Assembly: GCA_002402125.1 (NCBI GenBank)
Contig: NVVG01000019.1
Location: 23,729 to 34,318, forward strand
Direction: 5' to 3'
Length of the DNA stretch: 10,590 bases
Origin: Moraxellaceae bacterium
GTDB lineage: Bacteria > Pseudomonadota > Gammaproteobacteria > Pseudomonadales > Ketobacteraceae
Shown piece after piece: positions 6,736-10,590 of the stretch (its first letter is position 1; every line of letters starts with the position of its first letter). Under the pieces are notes generated by a model. The model had not been told where the DNA came from. It searched no databases and worked only from the letters and a program-made list of their open reading frames with translations. Both the position numbers and the translations under genes were made by a program.

Positions 6736-9495
6736 ATGGATGACGTTCATAGCGCATTACGAGATGATGTGCGATTACTGGGAGATCTACTAGGGGAAAC
6801 CCTTAGGGATCAGGAGGGGCCCTGGTTATTGTCACTGGTCGAAGAAATACGCTTATTGGCAAAAAATGCCCGTTCCGGCCATGCAGACAAGGCCGAGCAG
6901 CTAGTGCAAAAACTTGCCGGATTAGACGATAGTCAGTGGGAGCCGGTCGCGCGTGCATTTAGTCATTTTCTAAATCTCGCCAATATTGCTGAGCAGTATC
7001 ATCAAGTGCGCCGGCGCAGGGATTATCAGCAGACAGCCGCTGAGTCTGCAACTGATGTGATCGCCAGCAAAGGGCCAGATAAAAACGCTCAACCACAACC
7101 TCAACCACAGCAAGAAGAAGTAACCTTAAATGAAGTGATACCTAGGTTGCTCAAGCAGGGTATTTCTCCAGAGCAAATTTCTAACAGCCTTAGTACTATG
7201 TCGGTTGACCTCGTGCTGACGGCGCACCCCACCGAGGTGACGCGGCGAACGTTGATTCGCAAATACGATGAAATTAGCGATTGCCTGCATCGATTAGATA
7301 CCACCCTGCTGACCCCCAATGAACGTCAGACTGTGCTTGATGAGCTGCGTCGAAAAATCGTGTCTGCCTGGCATACTGATGAAATTCGCCGCGATAAACC
7401 CACGCCGGTGGATGAGGCTCGATGGGGTTTTGTTAGCATTGAACAAAACCTATGGCAGGCTGTTCCCAAACATCTTAGGGAAATAGATCGAGTATTAGAA
7501 TCTCATGGCTTACAGGCATTACCCTTGCCGGCGATTCCTGTTCGGTTCTCTTCGTGGATGGGTGGGGATAGAGATGGCAATCCCAATGTGACAGCCAAAG
7601 TAACAGAGGAAGTATTGTTATTGGCGCGCTGGATGGCGGCGGATTTACTGCGTCGAGATATTGAAGCGTTGCATATGGAATTATCTATGCAGGATTGTAG
7701 TGACGCCCTGCGAGATGAGGCAGAAAGATTGCGGGTTGGCAAGGATGATCAGCCGCGAGTTGAACCGTCGAGAGAGCCCTATCGAGTTATTCTAAAACAT
7801 TTACGGCAACGCATTGACGATACATTGGTTTGGGCTGAATCTGAGTTGGCTGGTCAGTTTTATAGTGGCCCTATGCCAATGTTACAAACCAGTGAGCTGT
7901 TACGTCCATTAATGCTATGTTTTGATTCGCTGAATTCCTGCGGGATGGAGCCAATAGCACAAGGAGAATTGTTGGATACGATTCGTAGGCTTCACTGCTT
8001 TGGGGTTACATTGTTAACGTTAGATATTCGGCAAGAAAGTACCCGGCATGCCGATGTGATGGATTGTGTGACACAATATCTTGGGTTGGGTGAATACCAC
8101 CGCTGGGATGAGGCTAAAAAGCAGCAGTTTTTAATCGAGGAGCTCACTAATAATCGGCCGCTAATACCGACAAATTTACCTGCAACTGGCGAGGTAACGG
8201 AAGTGCTTAGTACTTTCGCAGCCATTGCGCGGCAGTCAAGTGACGCACTCGGAGCCTACGTTATCTCGATGGCGACTCATCCTTCTGATGTGTTGGCGGT
8301 GATTCTTCTGCAAAAAGAAGCGGGTGTTAAGACATTTATGCGCGTGGTGCCATTGTTTGAAACTTTGGCAGATTTACAAGGGGCGGACCAAACCTTAGAG
8401 GCCTTGCTGGCAATACCCTGGTATCGTAATCATATTGATGGCAAGCAGGAGATAATGATTGGCTATTCAGATTCCGCAAAAGATGCGGGATTTATGGCAG
8501 CATCATGGGCGCAATATCAAACCCAAGAAAAGCTGGTTGCGATCGCTAAGCAGCATGATGTGCATTTAACCTTGTTTCATGGTCGCGGAGGCTCCGCAAG
8601 CCGAGGCGGTGCCCCTTCGTATGAGGCGATATTGTCCCAACCTGCAGGCTCGGTGAATGGGTCGTTACGTATCACTGAGCAAGGTGAGGTGATTCGAGCC
8701 AAATTTTCCCCAGAGGGTGTCGCTATCCGTACCTTGGAGCGTTACGTGTCGGCGACATTGGAGGCGACGTTGTTGCCTCGGCAGGAACCAAAACCAGAAT
8801 GGCGAGCGCACATGGATGCCATGTCTAAAACTGCATTGGCGACCTATCGCCAGGTTATTCGTGAAGATAAACGTTTTATCCCGTATTTCCGTTCTGCTAC
8901 CCCAGAGCAAGAATTACAACGCTTAGCATTAGGCAGTCGGCCAGCAAAACGTAATGCCGCGGGGGGCATTGAGTCATTACGGGCAATCCCGTGGGTATTT
9001 GCCTGGACGCAGATGAGACTCATGTTGCCCGCATGGCTCGGTACGGAAGCGGCATTGAGTGAGGCGTTGCAACAAGGCAAATCCGATGATTTAAGAGAAA
9101 TGCTGCAACAGTGGCCTTATTTTAAGATGTTCTTTAGCATGTTGGAGATGGTGTTAGCGAAGGGTGATCTAGCCATCGCAGCTTATTATGAGCAGCGTTT
9201 GGCCGATAGTGAGAATCGATCTCTCGGGGAGGAGCTGAGGGCGCGTTTCGTGGATGCCGTAGATATTACGCAGAATGTATTAGAGCGTTCGATGTTGCTG
9301 CAAAATAACCCTGCTATAAGGCATTCGATAAAAACCAGAAACCCCTACCTTGACCCATTGCATGTGTTACAGGTTGAGTTGATGCGACGTGCGAGGGAGG
9401 CCGAAGCAAAAGGAGAGGAGGTTAGTCCAGAGTTGGCAAAAGCCTTGATGGTCACGGTGGCTGGGATTGCTGCAGGTATGCGCAACACTGGGTAA
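6736..9495 (+). CDS. ppc: Phosphoenolpyruvate carboxylase
   Basis: This cytosolic enzyme condenses PEP with bicarbonate to oxaloacetate and phosphate, refilling the TCA cycle and feeding the aspartate family. Motifs appear in the right order: LTAHPTEVTRRT with catalytic His164, GGDRDGNPNVT (277-287), LDIRQES with Arg432, VPLFETL with metal ligand Glu542, GYSDSAKDAG with Asp579, FHGRGGS (614-620) with RGGAPSYE following, and the C-terminal end VAGIAAGMRNTG. Equivalents of the E. coli aspartate-inhibition residues appear present (Arg623, Lys809, Arg868, Asn917), so allosteric feedback is likely; this mapping was done by eye. Length is 919 aa against 883 in E. coli. The main excess is a polar Q/P-rich stretch at about 104-128. 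The usual GRGGS-x-GRGG loop reads GRGGSASRGG, with Ser622 where E. coli has Gly. The start has a good AGGGAG site six bases upstream. It is probably monocistronic. Confidence 0.98.
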   Translation: MDDVHSALRDDVRLLGDLLGETLRDQEGPWLLSLVEEIRLLAKNARSGHADKAEQLVQKLAGLDDSQWEPVARAFSHFLNLANIAEQYHQVRRRRDYQQTAAESATDVIASKGPDKNAQPQPQPQQEEVTLNEVIPRLLKQGISPEQISNSLSTMSVDLVLTAHPTEVTRRTLIRKYDEISDCLHRLDTTLLTPNERQTVLDELRRKIVSAWHTDEIRRDKPTPVDEARWGFVSIEQNLWQAVPKHLREIDRVLESHGLQALPLPAIPVRFSSWMGGDRDGNPNVTAKVTEEVLLLARWMAADLLRRDIEALHMELSMQDCSDALRDEAERLRVGKDDQPRVEPSREPYRVILKHLRQRIDDTLVWAESELAGQFYSGPMPMLQTSELLRPLMLCFDSLNSCGMEPIAQGELLDTIRRLHCFGVTLLTLDIRQESTRHADVMDCVTQYLGLGEYHRWDEAKKQQFLIEELTNNRPLIPTNLPATGEVTEVLSTFAAIARQSSDALGAYVISMATHPSDVLAVILLQKEAGVKTFMRVVPLFETLADLQGADQTLEALLAIPWYRNHIDGKQEIMIGYSDSAKDAGFMAASWAQYQTQEKLVAIAKQHDVHLTLFHGRGGSASRGGAPSYEAILSQPAGSVNGSLRITEQGEVIRAKFSPEGVAIRTLERYVSATLEATLLPRQEPKPEWRAHMDAMSKTALATYRQVIREDKRFIPYFRSATPEQELQRLALGSRPAKRNAAGGIESLRAIPWVFAWTQMRLMLPAWLGTEAALSEALQQGKSDDLREMLQQWPYFKMFFSMLEMVLAKGDLAIAAYYEQRLADSENRSLGEELRARFVDAVDITQNVLERSMLLQNNPAIRHSIKTRNPYLDPLHVLQVELMRRAREAEAKGEEVSPELAKALMVTVAGIAAGMRNTG

Positions 9496-9562
9496 GATGG
9501 GCTAGTTTGGTCCAAAAGTGGTTTCTTTCGTGAGTTGTTATTTTTTCTCTCAACTGGTTTAA

Positions 9563-9587
9563 TGCCTGCCTATAACATGGGCAGGCA
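9563..9587. repeat. GC-rich inverted repeat (hairpin) downstream of ppc
   Basis: TGCCTGCC (9563-9570) pairs exactly with GGCAGGCA (9580-9587) around a nine-base loop. Flanking GGT and ACC could extend it across an internal loop. It lies 68 bases past the ppc stop and 75 before the lipoprotein gene. No T-run follows on either strand, so it is not a canonical intrinsic terminator. It may protect the ppc mRNA 3' end or assist termination. Confidence 0.55.
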
Positions 9588-9662
9588 ACCTATCCTCATA
9601 TTGCTTGTCTACAGCTAGGTTGTGTATTCAGATTTAATGGTTTTTCTTGGAGATTTTAAAGC

Positions 9663-10427
9663 ATGGCGATGTTTCGATGGATGATGCTAGGAGCGGTGGT
9701 TCCTTTGATGGTTGGTTGCGGAGGCAAGTCTTCGGATGATGATCGGGAGGCGTTTGGTTTTTCTGCTGGGTTTGGTGATGTCAGACTTATTCTCGGAACT
9801 ACAACGGTTATTCGCAGTAATCAAAGTTGTTTAGAGGCGGATAATAATGGCGATTTAGTAGAACCACTGAACATATTGAATACAGAGCTTGAGATTACGA
9901 GCGTTCCTGTCGTTGCAAAATGGGTCAGTAATGCGCTAGAAAACCAGCGAGTGGAAGTGACCGGAGAGGGTTTTAAGGCTTCATTTTATAAAGAAGGTGA
10001 GTCAGGTGGGTCAGACACTTTGATTTGGAATACCTATCAAGATGCGTGGGCTCCCAATACAGGAGTGGATGCTGATGCTATTGCTGCTATTCAGGCGGAT
10101 ACGAGCTTGTCAGAGCAGGAAAAATCAGATGCAATAGCTGTGGTTTCGGAAAAAACCTGTTATAAACCAGAAAACGATGCTGATGAGTCAGCTTTTACTG
10201 TAATTGATATTCCTCAGTCTGAAAGGTTGCCTCCTATTAATGCAGCCGATTGGCCTACGCCTCCTGAGGTGGCCAATCAGGGTATGCCTTCGTTTAATGG
10301 TTGGTCAGAGGATGGGACGATTGGGCCATTAGCTGGTGAATACTATGTCATTATTGAAGCAACAATTAACTTGCCAGGTCAACCTATGCCAGATTCAATT
10401 CGCAGAGATTTTACTATATTGGAATAG
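9663..10427 (+). CDS. Predicted lipoprotein of unknown function
   Basis: I do not recognise this family. ATG 9663 follows GGAG by ten bases; ATG 9669 is a less well-spaced alternative. The N-terminus is a short lipoprotein signal (Arg5, hydrophobic core, LMVGC), so Cys19 is the probable lipidated residue. Met at the -3 position is unusual but tolerated. Gly at +2, with no Asp, favours outer-membrane rather than inner-membrane retention. A flexible polar GGKSSDDD linker follows. The 254-residue protein is acidic, with only two further cysteines, Cys56 and Cys166, a plausible disulfide. DNNGD at 60-64 faintly resembles a calcium loop but is a single copy. Residues of about 135-162 look helical, while the rest looks strand-rich, and the C-terminal part (GEYYVIIEATINLP) could be an Ig-like sheet. 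It is separated from ppc by 167 bases, including a hairpin, so it is probably its own transcription unit. Confidence 0.72.
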   Translation: MAMFRWMMLGAVVPLMVGCGGKSSDDDREAFGFSAGFGDVRLILGTTTVIRSNQSCLEADNNGDLVEPLNILNTELEITSVPVVAKWVSNALENQRVEVTGEGFKASFYKEGESGGSDTLIWNTYQDAWAPNTGVDADAIAAIQADTSLSEQEKSDAIAVVSEKTCYKPENDADESAFTVIDIPQSERLPPINAADWPTPPEVANQGMPSFNGWSEDGTIGPLAGEYYVIIEATINLPGQPMPDSIRRDFTILE

Positions 10428-10488
10428 GGTTAAGGCAGGCTGCTAAATACCTAAATGCAATTGACTGTAGTGGTTTTAGACTGCTTCG

Positions 10489-10537
10489 AAATAAAACTAA
10501 AATAAAGCATTGACGGAAAGGGAACGCGCTGTATAAT
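10489..10537 (+). promoter_or_regulatory. Strong sigma70 promoter with UP-like tract, stable-RNA type
   Basis: TTGACG (10510-10515), a 16-base spacer and a perfect TATAAT (10532-10537) are preceded by an A-rich tract (10489-10506) placed like an UP element. The bases after the -10 (TCGCGCTC) make a GC-rich discriminator, as in rRNA and tRNA promoters under stringent control. A start near 10543-10545 is expected. The short transcript visible holds GGGG (10553-10556) able to pair with CCCC (10583-10586), and a small GCC-GCAA-GGC hairpin (10563-10572). The gene itself lies past the window edge; rRNA, tRNA or a highly expressed ribosomal-protein gene are all possible. Confidence 0.65.
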
Positions 10538-10590
10538 TCGCGCTCTCTTGAAGGGGAAGCAAGCCGCAAGGCAGGTTAAAAGCCCCGTTT

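Noticed and set aside
9533..9555. AGTTG/CAACT inverted repeat with an intervening T-run after ppc
   Set aside because: The stem is only five base pairs and the T-run is in the loop instead of after the stem, so it is not a terminator.
10550..10586. Resemblance of GGGGAAGCAAGCCGCAAGGCAGG to the conserved 4.5S (SRP) RNA core
   Set aside because: Only about six bases separate it from the expected transcription start, so the required 5' half of the SRP RNA hairpin is missing, and the spacing of the core bases does not match.

Overview
The window looks like chromosomal DNA from a marine-type gammaproteobacterium. The evidence is a full-length fused MnmC of the gammaproteobacterial type, a PEP carboxylase of the enterobacterial type, moderate GC content, and Gram-negative envelope genes (beta-barrel, LolA-like periplasmic protein, lipoprotein). 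I cannot place the genus. There are six protein genes, a divergent regulatory region with unusual short repeats, and a strong stable-RNA-like promoter cut by the right edge. I saw no IS element, integrase, CRISPR array, rRNA or tRNA.

Positions 1-4416 (+) form a tight three-gene envelope operon. The first gene runs off the left edge. It encodes an alpha/beta-hydrolase (lipase-like) protein that continues, unusually, through a sorting-tag-like segment into a small multi-pass membrane domain. It overlaps by ATGA a DUF1302-like outer-membrane beta-barrel gene. Ten bases later comes an 'outer membrane lipoprotein-sorting' LolA-like periplasmic protein (PF17131 type), then a short intrinsic terminator. 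Together the products span inner membrane, periplasm and outer membrane, suggesting lipid or lipoprotein processing and transport. In other genomes barrel/LolA-like pairs usually accompany an RND/MMPL exporter. None is visible here, although one could lie upstream.

Positions 4455-6539 (-) are mnmC, convergent with the operon. It encodes the bifunctional enzyme that finishes mnm5(s2)U34 in tRNA anticodons. It starts at TTG and carries a short His-Ser repeat loop.

Positions 6540-6735 separate the divergent mnmC and ppc genes. This gap holds a perfect 8-bp inverted repeat followed immediately by four tandem 11-bp repeats, a good candidate for a regulator-binding array.

Positions 6736-9495 (+) are ppc, the anaplerotic PEP carboxylase, complete and with all main active-site motifs, plus a Q/P-rich insertion near the N-terminus. 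A GC-rich hairpin follows. Positions 9663-10427 (+) encode an unrecognised lipoprotein. Positions 10489-10537 hold an A-rich UP-like tract and TTGACG-16-TATAAT with a GC-rich discriminator, the layout of rRNA/tRNA promoters. Its transcript leaves the window after about 46 bases.
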